A DNA stretch of 64,000 nucleotides from Frateuria hangzhouensis. GTDB taxonomy: Bacteria; Pseudomonadota; Gammaproteobacteria; Xanthomonadales; Rhodanobacteraceae. A program made the position numbers and the translations under genes. Position 1 is the first letter of the stretch. Each line of letters starts with the position of its first letter. Location: assembly GCF_026410505.1 (NCBI RefSeq), contig NZ_JAPMIU010000004.1:1-64000 (forward strand). Direction: 5' to 3'. Shown piece by piece: positions 31,757 through 44,505 of this stretch. The notes under the pieces were generated by a model. It was not told the origin of the DNA, made no database searches, and saw nothing but the letters and a program-made list of their open reading frames with translations.

Positions 31757-32278
31757 TCAGCGGCGTGCGGGATCCGGGCCGGAGGACACCGAAGCGTGGC
31801 CATGCTCGCAGCGAAAACTGAACACGTAGTCGAGGCTGAAGGGCTTGGTCTCGCGGTCCACCGGATGGCTGGTACCGTTTGCGTCGGACGCCCAGCGGGT
31901 GATGGTGAGCGGCGCGTAGCGCCATTCCCGCACCGCCTGGCGCACGGCGGCGACGAATGACCGGCGCGTCGGGGCCGGGTCTATGCGCACGTCGCTGACG
32001 TGACCATCGGCGGCCACGATCACCCGCGCCGGCAGCTCGACCAAGGCTGCACAGGCGGCCAGCATGGACTTGGGGTAGGCGGGCGGTTCATGTGCCTCGA
32101 GCGTGGCGCCCATGGCGATCTGGCCCAGCGCCAGCCGGTAATGCGCCAGACTGCTGTCGGTGGCGCTGCGGTAGCTTGCCGAGCCGACGCCAGGCTCGGC
32201 CGGCGGCTTCGGCTTCGGCACGGTGCTGGCGCAGCCGGCCAGCAAGGCGACGGCGAGGACCATTGTCACGCGGGTCAT
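31757..32278 (-). CDS. Lipoprotein with TonB-C-like domain
   Basis: This 173-residue outer-envelope lipoprotein has a signal peptide ending in the lipobox LLAGC (Cys16), with +2 Ala. A region at about 75-150 (VELPARVIVAADGHVSDVRIDPAPTRRSFVAAVRQAVREWRYAP) has the energy-transducer TonB C-terminal pattern found in many Xanthomonadales proteins not involved in iron import. The ATG at 32278 has GGAAGGA upstream. It lies after the atp operon terminator, so it probably has its own promoter. The function is unknown. Confidence 0.78.
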   Translation of the reverse strand: MTRVTMVLAVALLAGCASTVPKPKPPAEPGVGSASYRSATDSSLAHYRLALGQIAMGATLEAHEPPAYPKSMLAACAALVELPARVIVAADGHVSDVRIDPAPTRRSFVAAVRQAVREWRYAPLTITRWASDANGTSHPVDRETKPFSLDYVFSFRCEHGHASVSSGPDPARR

Positions 32279-32426
32279 GGCGATTCCTTCCCTCGGGGCC
32301 CAAGGCAGCCTAGCCGGGCGGATTCGAGGCGACAATCGGCGCGCTCCTTCGTTTTCCGGAGCGAGGGTTCGGATCGGTACTTTTCGCAACACCCCCGTCC
32401 TATCCCCGAAGGAGGGAGGAGCCAAA

Positions 32427-32457
32427 CGAAAACGCCGGCGCAAGGCCGGCGTTTTCG
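32427..32457 (-). terminator. Terminator of the atp operon
   Basis: A perfect 13-base stem (CGAAAACGCCGGC / GCCGGCGTTTTCG, 5-base loop) sits 19 bases past the atpC stop. T-rich sequence lies at both ends, so it may act in both directions. Confidence 0.85.
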
Positions 32458-32475
32458 GTCAGGGCTGGCGGCCCG

Positions 32476-32904
32476 TCAGTGCTTGAGGTTCTTGCGCAGG
32501 CGCTCGAGCGCCTGCAGCTGGGTCAGTGCGGCGACCAGCTTGGCCTGCGCCTCGGCCACGTCAATGGCGTCGGAGCGGTTGGCCAGGGCTTCCTCGGCTT
32601 CCTTCTTGGCGGCCAGCGCGGCGGCTTCGTCGATCTCCTCGGAACGCACCGCGGTGTCGGCCAGCACGGTGACCGCGTGCGGCTGTACTTCCAGGATGCC
32701 GCCGCCGGTGATCGAGATGTCGACCTTTTCGCCGCCGGCCTCGGTCACGATGACCTTGCCCGGCTTCAGGCGGGTGATCAACGGGGCGTGGCGGGGCGTG
32801 ATGCCCAGCTCGCCTTGGTCGCCGGTGGCGACGACCATCGTGGCCTCGCCCGAGTAGATCGCGGCTTCGGCGCTGACGACTTCGACGCGGATGGTGGTGG
32901 TCAT
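32476..32904 (-). CDS. atpC: F1 ATP synthase epsilon subunit
   Basis: This subunit is part of the rotor stalk and inhibits ATP hydrolysis by its C-terminal helices. The 142-residue protein has the N-terminal beta-sandwich ([38 protein letters not shown]) and two C-terminal helices rich in Ala and Glu. It is the last gene of the atp operon. The 113-base gap to atpD holds an inverted repeat, so epsilon may be expressed at a different level from beta. Confidence 0.96.
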   Translation of the reverse strand: MTTTIRVEVVSAEAAIYSGEATMVVATGDQGELGITPRHAPLITRLKPGKVIVTEAGGEKVDISITGGGILEVQPHAVTVLADTAVRSEEIDEAAALAAKKEAEEALANRSDAIDVAEAQAKLVAALTQLQALERLRKNLKH

Positions 32905-32925
32905 GCTTGGTCTCGCTCTGCTCGA

Positions 32926-33010
32926 CGGGATTCGGGAGTCGGGAGTCGGGATTCGCCAGGCGGAGCGGGCTTCGCTTTAACGAATCCCGACTCCCAATCC
33001 CGAATCCCGG
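32926..33010. repeat. CGGGATTCGGGAGTCGGG inverted repeat between atpD and atpC
   Basis: The 30-base arms 32926-32955 and 32981-33010 are nearly perfect complements (cgggattcgggagtc... / ...actcccaatcccgaatcccg) around a 25-base loop. The element almost fills the gap inside the operon and would make a very stable hairpin. Confidence 0.88.
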
Positions 33011-33017
33011 AAGGCGC

Positions 33018-34574
<1,557 letters not shown>

Positions 34575-34593
34575 CTAGTAAACACCGCAGCAC

Positions 34594-35511
34594 TCACACC
34601 GCCGCAGCACCGCCGACAATCTCGGAAATTTCCTGCGTGATCGCTGCCTGACGCGCCTTGTTGTAGCTCAGGGTCAATTCGGCGATCACCTTGTTGGCGT
34701 TGTCCGAAGCGCTCTTCATGGCCACCATGCGCGCGGCATGCTCGCTGGCGAGATTCTCCAGCACGCCCTGGTACACCACCGACTCGACGTAACGGCCGAG
34801 CACGTGCTCGAGCACCGCCGCGGCATCGGGTTCGTAGATGTAGTCCCAGTCGTGGCTCTGCTCCAGCGTGATGCCGGCATAGGCCGACTCGCCGGCCTGC
34901 TGGTGTGCTGCCAGTTCGGCCGCCACCAGCGGCAGCGGCAGCAGCGCGTCGACCGACGGCTTCTGCGTCATGGTGTTGACGAAGTCGTTGTAGGCCAGGA
35001 ACACGCGACCAAGGTCGTTGGCCGTATAGGCGTCCAGCACCACCTTGATCACGCCGACCAGCTGCTCCAGCTTTGGACGCTCACCCAGCTGGCTGACGCT
35101 GCCGACCAGGTTGACGCCCTTGATGCGGCGGAAAAACTGGTTGGCCTTCTGGCCGATGGCCACCACGTCGACCTGTACGTTCTGGTCCTGCCACTGGCGG
35201 ATGGCCGGCAGCAGGCGGCGGAACAGGTTGGAGTTGAGGCCACCGCACAGGCCGCGGTCGGTGGAGATGACGATGAACGCCACCCGCGCCACGTTGTCGC
35301 GCTCGACCAGGAACGGATGCTTGAAGTCGGTATTGGCCTGCGCAACATGCGCGATCACCCGGCGCATCATCCGCGCATACGGACGCGAGGCCTTCATCAG
35401 GTCCTGCGCCTTGCGGATCTTCGAGGCCGAGACCATTTCGAGCGCGCGCGTCACCTTGCGCATGTTCTGCGTGCTCTTGATCTTGGTTTTGATTTCGCGA
35501 CCGCTTGCCAT
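34594..35511 (-). CDS. atpG: F1 ATP synthase gamma subunit
   Basis: This is the central rotor shaft that couples proton flow to catalysis. The 305-residue protein starts [24 protein letters not shown], the conserved N-terminal helix, and ends with the partner helix [25 protein letters not shown] that completes the coiled coil. The central Rossmann-like part has [17 protein letters not shown]. It is slightly longer than E. coli gamma (287), mainly in the middle domain. It lies between atpA and atpD, with a palindromic repeat in the gap to atpA. Confidence 0.97.
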   Translation of the reverse strand: MASGREIKTKIKSTQNMRKVTRALEMVSASKIRKAQDLMKASRPYARMMRRVIAHVAQANTDFKHPFLVERDNVARVAFIVISTDRGLCGGLNSNLFRRLLPAIRQWQDQNVQVDVVAIGQKANQFFRRIKGVNLVGSVSQLGERPKLEQLVGVIKVVLDAYTANDLGRVFLAYNDFVNTMTQKPSVDALLPLPLVAAELAAHQQAGESAYAGITLEQSHDWDYIYEPDAAAVLEHVLGRYVESVVYQGVLENLASEHAARMVAMKSASDNANKVIAELTLSYNKARQAAITQEISEIVGGAAAV

Positions 35512-35536
35512 GCTCTGTGCTCTCGGGTTCGAACTT

Positions 35537-35594
35537 CGTAGGGCGGGCTTCAGCCCGCCGTCGTCGTGCCTGGTGGGCCGAAGCCCACCCTACG
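35537..35594. repeat. GTAGGGCGGGC palindrome between atpA and atpG
   Basis: Arms at 35537-35560 (cgtagggcgggcttcagccc...) and 35572-35594 (...gggccgaagcccaccctacg). It ends three bases from the atpA stop codon. It belongs to the same family as 5955-6026 and 50431-50505. Confidence 0.85.
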
Positions 35595-35597
35595 GGT

Positions 35598-37148
<1,551 letters not shown>

Positions 37149-37185
37149 GGTCGCTTTCCTGAATTTGGGAATGCTTTTCAAGAGT

Positions 37186-37242
37186 CCGACCCCATGGTCG
37201 GCGTGCTCTTTGATTTTTTTCAGAGTCGGCCATGGATGGCCG
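37186..37242. other. Two CCATGG hairpins between atpH and atpA
   Basis: CCGACC/GGTCGG (37186-37201) and CGGCCAT/ATGGCCG (37227-37242) flank a run of seven T residues on the plus strand. The second has the same catggatgg core as the hairpin at 34522-34539. Confidence 0.65.
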
Positions 37243-37275
37243 GTTCCGCTTTCGCGGCACGCATGCCGCGTTCAA

Positions 37276-37809
37276 TCAATGCGTCAATGCGGTCGAGAGC
37301 CGCTGCAGGCGACCGCGGGCGGAGCCGTCGATCACCTCGCTGCCGGTGTCGATCACCACGCCGCCGAGCAGCGCCTCGTCGACATGGGTCTCCAGCTCGA
37401 TCTCGCGCTTGAAGCGGCGCTTGAGCGAGTCCTTCAGCTGGTCGGCCTGGGCGGCGTCCAGCGCCATCGCGCTGGTCACCTTGACCTTCAGCTGTGAACC
37501 GGCCTCGCGCTTGTGCTCCTCGTACAGCTCGGCCACTTCGGGCACCAACGCCAAGCGGCGCTGTTCGGCCAGCGAGGCCAGGAACTGCGCGAACGGCGTA
37601 TCCGTGCCCATGCCCTGCGGCAGATGCAGCGCCACCAGTTGCGAGGGCAGCACGCGCGGGTCGCCGACCAACGCGGCCACGCGCGCATCCTTCGCCACCA
37701 CGGCGGCGAAGGCGAACGCCTGCGACCAGTCGCCGAGCGCACCGGCCTCGTGCGCCAGCTCGAAAGCGGCGCGCGCGTACGGACGGGCGAGGGTGATTGC
37801 CTGGGCCAT
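37276..37809 (-). CDS. atpH: F1 ATP synthase delta subunit
   Basis: This stator subunit joins the F1 head to the b subunits. The 177-residue protein has the N-terminal helical bundle (TLARPYARAAFELAHEAGALGDWSQAF) and the C-terminal strand-helix part with VDEALLGGVVIDTGSEVIDGSARGRLQRL, both diagnostic. It starts at the ATG at 37809, five bases after the atpF stop. The order F-H-A-G-D-C is standard. Confidence 0.97.
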   Translation of the reverse strand: MAQAITLARPYARAAFELAHEAGALGDWSQAFAFAAVVAKDARVAALVGDPRVLPSQLVALHLPQGMGTDTPFAQFLASLAEQRRLALVPEVAELYEEHKREAGSQLKVKVTSAMALDAAQADQLKDSLKRRFKREIELETHVDEALLGGVVIDTGSEVIDGSARGRLQRLSTALTH

Positions 37810-37814
37810 GGCCT

Positions 37815-38285
37815 TTAAACCTCGGCCGCGAGCTGGTCGAGCAGGGCCTTGTGCGTGGCCGGGTCGATCTCGCGCTGCACGATCTTGGCGGCGCCCTGCA
37901 CGGCCAGCGCGCCGACCTTCTCGCGCAGCTCTTCGCGGGCACGCTGCGCCATCGAGGCGATGTCGTCCTGCGCGGCGGCCTTCAGGCGGTTGATCTCGCC
38001 GATCGCATCGGCACGGGCCTTGTCCAGGATCTGGTTGGCCTGCTGCTGGGCGCGATCGATGATTTCCGAAGCCTGCTGGCGCGCCACCTTGATCTCGGCG
38101 GCCACCTTGGTGTCGGCGTCGCGCAGCTCGGCGCGGGCGCGCTCGGCGGCATCGAGGCCTTCGGCAATCTTGAGCTGGCGCTCTTCGATAGCCTTGTTGA
38201 GGTGCGGCCAGATGAACTGGACGCAGAACCAGATCAGGATGGCGAAAGCGATCATTTCGCCGATCAAGGTCGCGTTGGGAAGCAT
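37815..38285 (-). CDS. atpF: Fo ATP synthase b subunit
   Basis: This is the peripheral stalk subunit. The 156-residue protein has an N-terminal membrane helix (about 5-27, [21 protein letters not shown]) and a long charged coiled coil rich in Ala, Glu and Lys that reaches F1. The size equals E. coli b (156). It starts at the ATG at 38285, 88 bases past atpE. Confidence 0.97.
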   Translation of the reverse strand: MLPNATLIGEMIAFAILIWFCVQFIWPHLNKAIEERQLKIAEGLDAAERARAELRDADTKVAAEIKVARQQASEIIDRAQQQANQILDKARADAIGEINRLKAAAQDDIASMAQRAREELREKVGALAVQGAAKIVQREIDPATHKALLDQLAAEV

Positions 38286-38373
38286 CGCTGCATACCTATA
38301 AATGCGGTGGTACGGCTACGGGCGCCGCGGCGACGCCCGTAGGGGAACGGCGCCGAAGCACCGTCGAGGCGAC

Positions 38374-38706
<333 letters not shown>

Positions 38707-38740
38707 CTAGAAAATTGTTCGACTAGAAACGGACAGCAAA

Positions 38741-39550
<810 letters not shown>

Positions 39551-39940
39551 TCAACCCTTGAATCGAAACGCCAGCAGATGGACCGCGTAAGCAGCCGCCA
39601 GCCCCGTAATGGCGGCCAGCGGCGGCAACTTCAGTTGAATCAGGATCATGCCCATCCCTCCGATGACCACGATCCACTTGAGGATCATGCCCATCAGCAG
39701 CCGGCCAAACGCCATGCCTGCCCCATGCATCCCGGCGAAGGCCCGCGCGCCAAGCAGCGCGTTGCCCAGCGCCACCACGAGGGCGGCTGCAGCGGCCGCC
39801 AAGGCTTCACGGCGCCCCTGCATCAGGAAAACGAGGCCGACCAGTACCGCCACGGCCAACTGCCACATCACGATGCGCAGCGCCAGACGACGACCGGAGG
39901 CAAGACTGTTGAGCACGTGTGTCCCCGCGAGGCTTCGCAC
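39551..39940 (-). CDS. atpI: ATP synthase subunit I (AtpI)
   Basis: This small membrane protein is thought to help assemble the c-ring. The 129-residue version has four hydrophobic stretches. Its start is a GTG at 39940 with AAGGG upstream; a GTG at 39916 is an alternative giving 121 residues. It is the first gene of the operon. A promoter-like sequence lies 45-75 bases upstream. Confidence 0.88.
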   Translation of the reverse strand: MRSLAGTHVLNSLASGRRLALRIVMWQLAVAVLVGLVFLMQGRREALAAAAAALVVALGNALLGARAFAGMHGAGMAFGRLLMGMILKWIVVIGGMGMILIQLKLPPLAAITGLAAAYAVHLLAFRFKG

Positions 39941-39984
39941 CAGGCGTCACCCTTACCGCCACGGGCCACGATCCAATCCGCAAA

Positions 39985-40014
39985 AGTATATCAGTCGGCC
40001 ATTTGGCCGGACAA
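39985..40014 (-). promoter_or_regulatory. Probable promoter of the atp operon
   Basis: Read on the minus strand, TTGTCC (40014-40009), an 18-base spacer and TATACT (39990-39985) end about 45 bases before the atpI start. It is the best match in the gap. Confidence 0.6.
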
Positions 40015-40091
40015 GCCGCAACGACTGCGACATGTTGTCGTGCGGGCGCCGGCGTTCACTTTTCGCACGACGCAAGTTCTTGCACGCGGCC

Positions 40092-40123
40092 AAAAAAAGG
40101 GCCGGACAATCCTGTCCGGCCCT
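40092..40123 (-). terminator. Terminator of the phasin gene
   Basis: An 11-base stem (AGGGCCGGACA / TGTCCGGCCCT, 4-base loop) is followed on the minus strand by a run of seven T residues. Confidence 0.92.
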
Positions 40124-40168
40124 GGGAGCGCGCCCGTCGAGGGGAAGGGAGGGGCGCCGCAGAAGGTT

Positions 40169-40549
40169 TTACTTCGCCGCGGCCTTGCGACCACCCGGCG
40201 CCACGGCCGCATCGTTGGCGGCCTGCCGCGGCTGCGCGAGCGCGCCGAGCGATTCGGCGGTCTGCCTGCCCACGGCGACCAGGCCCTGGCTCAGCACCAC
40301 CGCCTGCTCGGCCTGCTCGCGGCCCAGCGCCACGCCCTTGTCCCACAGGCCACGAAGCGCCTCGGCGTCACGCGCCTGGCCGGCAGCTGCAAAAAAACCC
40401 GCGGTGGAACGGGACTGCTGTTCCAGCGCGCCCAATTGCAGGCCGGCAGCCTGCTCGATGCCCTTGAGCATCAGCGCCTGCGCCCTGAAGGCGTTGTCGG
40501 CGAACTGGCGGGCGTAGTCGAACACCTGGGAATCGAACGGATGGGTCAT
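40169..40549 (-). CDS. Phasin-family protein
   Basis: This 126-residue, mostly helical and amphipathic protein has the phasin pattern (PFDSQVFDYARQFADNAFRAQALMLKGIEQAAGLQLGALEQQ). Phasins coat polyhydroxyalkanoate granules or act as general surfactant or stress proteins. The C-terminus is Ala-rich and basic (GGRKAAAK). The ATG at 40549 has GAGGGA nine bases upstream; an earlier start would add twelve poor residues. It has its own terminator. No PHA synthesis gene is in the window, so the granule link is inferred. Confidence 0.85.
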   Translation of the reverse strand: MTHPFDSQVFDYARQFADNAFRAQALMLKGIEQAAGLQLGALEQQSRSTAGFFAAAGQARDAEALRGLWDKGVALGREQAEQAVVLSQGLVAVGRQTAESLGALAQPRQAANDAAVAPGGRKAAAK

Positions 40550-40667
40550 GGCTTGTCCCTCGCGGGAGTCTTGGGAGTGAGACAAGCCTAGCAGACATTT
40601 TTGTGCGGTGCAACATGCATCGTGTATAGATACCGCCTGCCGCTATGGGGAAAAATTTTGCGGCGCG

Positions 40668-41030
40668 TCAGAAACTGGCCCGGCTGCAACTGGCGCCCGA
40701 CGTACAGGTTTCATGCACCACCACCCGGTCCAGCCCCGACAGGCGCGGCTCCAGCCGACGGAAGATCCAGCGCGCCAGCGTCTCGCTGGTGGGGTTTTCC
40801 AGTCCGTCGATGTCGTTGAGGTAGTGGTGGTCCAGCTGTTCGAACAAGGGGGCGAAGGCCGCCTTGACGTCGGCGAAGTCCATCACCCAACCCAGCGCCG
40901 GATCGGGCTCGCCCTCGACGTGGATCTCGATGCGGAACGAATGCCCGTGCAGGCGCGCGCACTTGTGGCCGGCCGGCACGTGGGGCAGCCGATGGGCCGC
41001 CTCGATCTGGAACACTTTATGGATATGCAT
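40668..41030 (-). CDS. queD: 6-carboxy-5,6,7,8-tetrahydropterin synthase
   Basis: QueD converts 7,8-dihydroneopterin triphosphate to carboxytetrahydropterin in queuosine/preQ1 synthesis. The 120-residue protein has zinc ligands His13, His28 and His30 (AAHRL and LHGHSF) and catalytic Cys24, plus the C-terminal HETCTSG with the pterin-binding Glu. It starts at the ATG at 41030. A TACAAT (-10-like) sits only nine bases upstream, so the mRNA may be nearly leaderless. No other queuosine gene is nearby. Confidence 0.94.
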   Translation of the reverse strand: MHIHKVFQIEAAHRLPHVPAGHKCARLHGHSFRIEIHVEGEPDPALGWVMDFADVKAAFAPLFEQLDHHYLNDIDGLENPTSETLARWIFRRLEPRLSGLDRVVVHETCTSGASCSRASF

Positions 41031-41113
41031 GGCGAGCCATTGTATGACGGCCCATGGCGGGACCGCGGGCAGCGGAAGCAGCGATGCGAGGAAAACACGG
41101 CGCCGCAGGCGCG

Positions 41114-41190
41114 TGGTGGCTATGGGTGGACTCGAACCACCGACCCCAGCATTATGAGTGCTGTGCTCTAACCGGCTGAGCTACATAGCC
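41114..41190 (-). tRNA. tRNA-Met (anticodon CAU)
   Basis: Read on the minus strand, it starts GGCTATG and ends CATAGCC-A-CCA, with the D-arm GCTCAGCCGGTTAGAGC, the anticodon loop CTCATAA and the T-arm GGTTCGAGTCC, 77 bases with an encoded CCA. G1-C72 pairing excludes the initiator type, and the body resembles elongator tRNA-Met. A tRNA-Ile2 reading of CAU cannot be fully ruled out by eye. Confidence 0.93.
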
Positions 41191-41347
41191 TTGGGGCGTC
41201 GCCGGCGCGGTGCGCCAACGGAGCCCGGCAGTGTAATCGGCGCACCCGGCCGGTTCAAGCCTCTTCGCTTTCCGGCTCGGCGCGCGCTATGGTTGAATCC
41301 GGGCCCCGGCCGCTGCACGCGCGGCATGCACGGCTCGAGGAGGCGAC

Positions 41348-41896
41348 ATGATCGACGCGGATGGCTATCGCCCGAACGTAGGCATCGTGCTGCTCAACGG
41401 CGATGGTCAGCTGTTCTGGGCGCGCCGCGTCAGCCACGACGGCTGGCAGTTTCCGCAGGGCGGCATGCGCAGCGACGAGACGCCGCTGGAAGCCATGTAC
41501 CGCGAACTGGCCGAGGAAACCGGGCTGGCGCCCGATCAGGTCGAGGTCATCGCCAGCACCCGCGGCTGGCTGCGTTACCGCCTGCCCAACCGCTACGTGC
41601 GCCACCACCAGCGCCCCACCTGCATCGGCCAGAAGCAGGTGTGGTTCCTGCTGCGCCTGGCTGCCGGCGAGGACGCATTCAAGCTCGACGCCTGCGACAA
41701 GCCGGAGTTCGACATCTGGCGCTGGGTCGACTTCTGGTACCCGGCGGTGCATGTGGTGAACTTCAAGCGCCAGGTGTACGAGCGGGCGCTGCGCCATTTC
41801 GCGCCGCTGGTGGAGGATTTGCTGAGCGTCCAGCTCGGCACCCTGCCGCGCACGGCCGACGACGGTGCCCGCCCCGGCAACCGTGCGGTGGCGTGA
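41348..41896 (+). CDS. rppH: RNA pyrophosphohydrolase
   Basis: RppH removes pyrophosphate from mRNA 5' ends and starts RNase E-dependent decay. The 182-residue protein starts [15 protein letters not shown] as in E. coli. It carries the Nudix box [23 protein letters not shown], and [13 protein letters not shown] and [11 protein letters not shown] as family markers. A GAGGAGG ribosome site precedes the ATG. It stands alone after the tRNA. The C-terminal 20 residues are variable. Confidence 0.96.
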   Translation: MIDADGYRPNVGIVLLNGDGQLFWARRVSHDGWQFPQGGMRSDETPLEAMYRELAEETGLAPDQVEVIASTRGWLRYRLPNRYVRHHQRPTCIGQKQVWFLLRLAAGEDAFKLDACDKPEFDIWRWVDFWYPAVHVVNFKRQVYERALRHFAPLVEDLLSVQLGTLPRTADDGARPGNRAVA

Positions 41897-41914
41897 ACCA
41901 CCAGCGAAGTATGT

Positions 41915-41943
41915 TTGACAATCATTCGCATTCGCGCTTGAAT
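41915..41943 (+). promoter_or_regulatory. bfd promoter with a Fur-box-like spacer
   Basis: TTGACA (41915-41920), 17 bases and TTGAAT (41938-41943) form a good sigma-70 promoter. The spacer gacaatcattcgcattc resembles half to two-thirds of a Fur box (AATCATT, GCATTC). Iron repression fits a bacterioferritin-associated ferredoxin. Confidence 0.6.
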
Positions 41944-41951
41944 GCGCGCCC

Positions 41952-42149
41952 ATGTACATCTGTCTCTGCAACGCCGTCACCGACAACGACATCCGCCGCG
42001 CCGTGGCCGATGGCGTGCGCAGCTTTGCCGAACTGCAGGCACGCACGGGTTGCTCCGATTGCTGCGGCTGCTGCGAGCCCGAAGCACGCGCCACGCTGGA
42101 TGCCGCACTGGCGCAGGTGACCTTCCCGCTGCCGCTGATCACCGCCTGA
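41952..42149 (+). CDS. bfd: Bacterioferritin-associated ferredoxin
   Basis: This small [2Fe-2S] protein reduces bacterioferritin to release stored iron. The 65-residue sequence begins MYICLCNAVTD with Cys4 and Cys6 and has a cysteine-rich C-terminal cluster, CSDCCGCC at 34-41, with more cysteines than the usual CxxC. The Fur-like promoter and the bacterioferritin gene 100 bases downstream support the call. The very short leader (about 0-5 bases after the predicted start) is notable. Confidence 0.93.
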   Translation: MYICLCNAVTDNDIRRAVADGVRSFAELQARTGCSDCCGCCEPEARATLDAALAQVTFPLPLITA

Positions 42150-42250
42150 CGCACGCTCGGGCGCGAAGCAAAAACCGCAACCATTCGCGTTTCCACGCGG
42201 CAGCGGGCCAGCCCGTATAGTCACCGGTCGGACGGCACCGGAGACTCCCC

Positions 42251-42721
42251 ATGAAAGGCGACGCGAAAGTCATCGAGCACCTCAACAAGGTGCTCTACAA
42301 CGAATTGACCGCGATCAACCAGTACTTCCTGCATTACCGCATGTTCAAGGATTGGGGCTACGGCGAACTGGCCGAGCACGAGTACAAGGAATCGATCGAG
42401 GAAATGAAGCACGCCGATCGGCTGATCGAACGCATCCTGTTCCTCGACGGCCTGCCCAACCTGCAGCACCTGGGCAAGCTGCGCATCGGCGAGAACGTGC
42501 TCGAATGCATCCAGGGCGACCTGGACCTGGAGCTGGCTGCCGCGATCGACCTGCGTGCGGCGATCGCGCACAGCGAAGGCATCGCCGACTACGTCAGCCG
42601 CGACCTGTTCAAGGCCATCCTGCACGACGAGGAAGAGCACATCGACTGGCTCGAGACGCAGCAGAACCTGGTCAAGGACATCGGCGCCGAGCGGTACCTG
42701 CAGAGCAAGATGGGCAGCTGA
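42251..42721 (+). CDS. bfr: Bacterioferritin
   Basis: This is a 24-mer iron-storage cage with haem between subunits. In 156 residues the ferroxidase ligands are all visible: Glu18, Glu51, His54, Glu94, Glu127 and His130. The haem-ligand Met52 is present too (EEMKHAD). A TATAGT box lies at 42216-42221, about 30 bases before the ATG. It forms an iron pair with bfd. Bfr oxidises ferrous iron and protects from Fenton chemistry. Confidence 0.97.
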   Translation: MKGDAKVIEHLNKVLYNELTAINQYFLHYRMFKDWGYGELAEHEYKESIEEMKHADRLIERILFLDGLPNLQHLGKLRIGENVLECIQGDLDLELAAAIDLRAAIAHSEGIADYVSRDLFKAILHDEEEHIDWLETQQNLVKDIGAERYLQSKMGS

Positions 42722-42741
42722 GCCTCCGCGGCCTTCCTTGC

Positions 42742-42812
42742 GGGGGCCCACTTGCGGGCGATGGTCTTCTGCCACCGTGGCAAAAGCATCGCCCACAAGT
42801 GGGCTCCTACAG
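42742..42812. repeat. GGAGCCCACTTGTGGGCGATG palindrome
   Basis: The element runs ggggcccacttgcgggcgat... to ...atcgcccacaagtgggctcctacag, with a short loop around gccaccgtggc. It follows bfr by 20 bases. Confidence 0.88.
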
Positions 42813-42899
42813 GAATGCTGGCCAAAGCGTGCGGCCGTTCCTTGACGCTTTCGTCACGCTCCGGCTATATCGATCACCCCAGCAGTGCCGGATTTCCAC

Positions 42900-43640
42900 A
42901 TGGCTTCACGCCCGCCCCCGCGCTTCGTCGTGCGACCGCACGATGAAGCCAGCCTGCGCCGCCGCCGGCTGTGGCTGGGCGTTGCGTGGCTGGCCAGCCT
43001 GCTGGTGACCGCGGCCGTGGTCGGCACCTTGGCCTGGCGCACCACGCCGGCGGCGGTCGACCATCGCGAAGCCAGACAGCTGGCCGCGCAGAACGAACAG
43101 CTCAAACAGCAGATCGCCAACCTCAAGCGCGCGCAGCAGGTCACCGAAATCGCCACCCGGTCGCTGCGCGGCACGCTGACCGAGCGCGACGAGGAAATCA
43201 ACGGCCTGCGCGCGGACCTGGGCTTCTACTCGCGCCTGGTTGGCGGCAGCGCGCAACGCGAAGGGCTCAAGGTGCAGGAGGTGCAGCTGCGCCCGGTCAC
43301 CGGCTCGCGCGCCTGGAACCTGGCGTTGAGCCTGACCCAGAACGCCAAGCGCGGCCGCGACGTCAGTGGCATCGTCACCCTTGCCGTCGAAGGCGTGCAC
43401 GGCGACAAGGTGGTGGCGCTGGACTGGTCCCGGCTCGGCGACGCCGCGCAAAAGGACGGCCTGCCGTTCCGCTTCCGCTATTTCCAGCAATTGCACGCCA
43501 CGTTCATGCTGCCGGCCGGCTTCAAGCCGACCCGGCTGCGCATCCATGTCAAACCCGAGGGCGACGATGCCGTCGACCGCACCGTGGCCTGGAACGACGC
43601 CCTCTCGGGCAACCTCACCACCATCGAAGGGGGAAACTGA
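42900..43640 (+). CDS. DUF6776-like membrane protein with coiled coil
   Basis: This 246-residue protein has a basic start and one transmembrane helix at about 26-46 (LWLGVAWLASLLVTAAVVG). A coiled coil follows (about 58-105, REARQLAAQNEQLKQQIANL...), and then a periplasmic beta-rich domain with FRFRYFQQLHATFMLPAGFKPTRLRI. I recognise it as the conserved partner of bactofilins in gammaproteobacteria (DUF6776). No catalytic motif is visible. The ATG at 42900 is used; a GTG at 42885 would add five residues. It is two bases upstream of the bactofilin gene, so both are translated together. It may anchor or adapt the bactofilin to the membrane. Confidence 0.8.
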   Translation: MASRPPPRFVVRPHDEASLRRRRLWLGVAWLASLLVTAAVVGTLAWRTTPAAVDHREARQLAAQNEQLKQQIANLKRAQQVTEIATRSLRGTLTERDEEINGLRADLGFYSRLVGGSAQREGLKVQEVQLRPVTGSRAWNLALSLTQNAKRGRDVSGIVTLAVEGVHGDKVVALDWSRLGDAAQKDGLPFRFRYFQQLHATFMLPAGFKPTRLRIHVKPEGDDAVDRTVAWNDALSGNLTTIEGGN

Positions 43641-43642
43641 CC

Positions 43643-44077
43643 ATGCTCAACCGTCGACGCACCGATCGCGCCAATGGCAGCAACGAAACCAGCCTGATCG
43701 CGCGCGGCACCGTGATCCGCGGCGACCTGCGCTTCAGCGGCGCGCTGCATCTGGACGGCCGCATCGAGGGCGCCGTCCTGGCCGAGAGCGAAGATGCGGT
43801 ATTCACCCTGAGCGAGCAGGGCCAAGTGCAGGGCGACATCCACGTGTCGCACGCGATCATCAATGGCTCCGTGCAGGGCGACATCCACGCCGCCGAGCGG
43901 CTGGAACTGGCACCGCTGGCGCGCATCACTGGCGACGTGCACTACCGCACGCTGGAAATGGCCGCCGGGGCGCAGGTGAACGGGCGCATGAGCCATCGCG
44001 TCGAGCCGGTGGCACGCGAGCTGCCCTCGCCGGCCGCCGTCGAGGACGCCGAACTGGATGAGGCGGTGCCGGCCTGA
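43643..44077 (+). CDS. Bactofilin (polymer-forming cytoskeletal protein)
   Basis: Bactofilins build filaments at the membrane and help place wall enzymes, stalks or flagella. The 144-residue protein has an N-terminal disordered lead, then a beta-helix core from about 20 to 120 ([45 protein letters not shown]), with repeated GD/GxI strands typical of DUF583. The C-terminal tail is acidic. Its gene overlaps nothing but is 2 bases after the DUF6776-like gene. It probably works with that membrane protein. Confidence 0.92.
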   Translation: MLNRRRTDRANGSNETSLIARGTVIRGDLRFSGALHLDGRIEGAVLAESEDAVFTLSEQGQVQGDIHVSHAIINGSVQGDIHAAERLELAPLARITGDVHYRTLEMAAGAQVNGRMSHRVEPVARELPSPAAVEDAELDEAVPA

Positions 44078-44129
44078 TCCGCCAGGCGCTATCCTTGAGA
44101 TCGCGCCTTCGCAACCGCAGATTTGCCGC

Positions 44130-44498
44130 ATGGAAACCTTCGTTTCGATTCCCGATTACCGCCAGGCCGGCGCCCCGCTGGTCTTCACCGAGGCCGCCGC
44201 GCGCAAGGTGCACGAGCTGATCGTCGAGGAGGGCAACCCGGCGCTGAAGCTGCGTGTGTACATCTCCGGCGGCGGCTGCTCGGGCTTCCAGTACGGCTTT
44301 ACCTTCGACGAGGCGCAGGCCGAGGACGACTTCGCGCTCGATCGCGAGGGCGTGACGCTGCTGGTCGATCCACTCTCGCTGCAGTACCTCACCGGTGCGG
44401 AAATCGACTACGCCGAAAGCCTCTCCGGCGCGCAGTTCGTGATCCGCAATCCCAACGCCAAGACCACCTGCGGCTGCGGCTCCTCGTTCTCCACCTGA
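44130..44498 (+). CDS. erpA: Iron-sulfur cluster insertion protein
   Basis: ErpA is an A-type carrier that delivers [2Fe-2S] or [4Fe-4S] clusters to apo-proteins such as IspG. The 122-residue protein has the conserved Cys50 ([12 protein letters not shown]), Cys114 and Cys116 (TTCGCGSSF), the three cluster ligands, and starts at an ATG at 44130. It is 52 bases after the bactofilin gene and 7 bases before nudC. The exact A-type (ErpA, IscA or SufA) is judged by the sequence around the cysteines. Confidence 0.93.
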   Translation: METFVSIPDYRQAGAPLVFTEAAARKVHELIVEEGNPALKLRVYISGGGCSGFQYGFTFDEAQAEDDFALDREGVTLLVDPLSLQYLTGAEIDYAESLSGAQFVIRNPNAKTTCGCGSSFST

Positions 44499-44505
44499 GC
44501 CGCCG

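Noticed and set aside
41114..41190. Initiator tRNA or tRNA-Ile2
   Set aside because: The first pair is G-C, so it is not an initiator. The body resembles elongator tRNA-Met, although Ile2 cannot be excluded without identity analysis.
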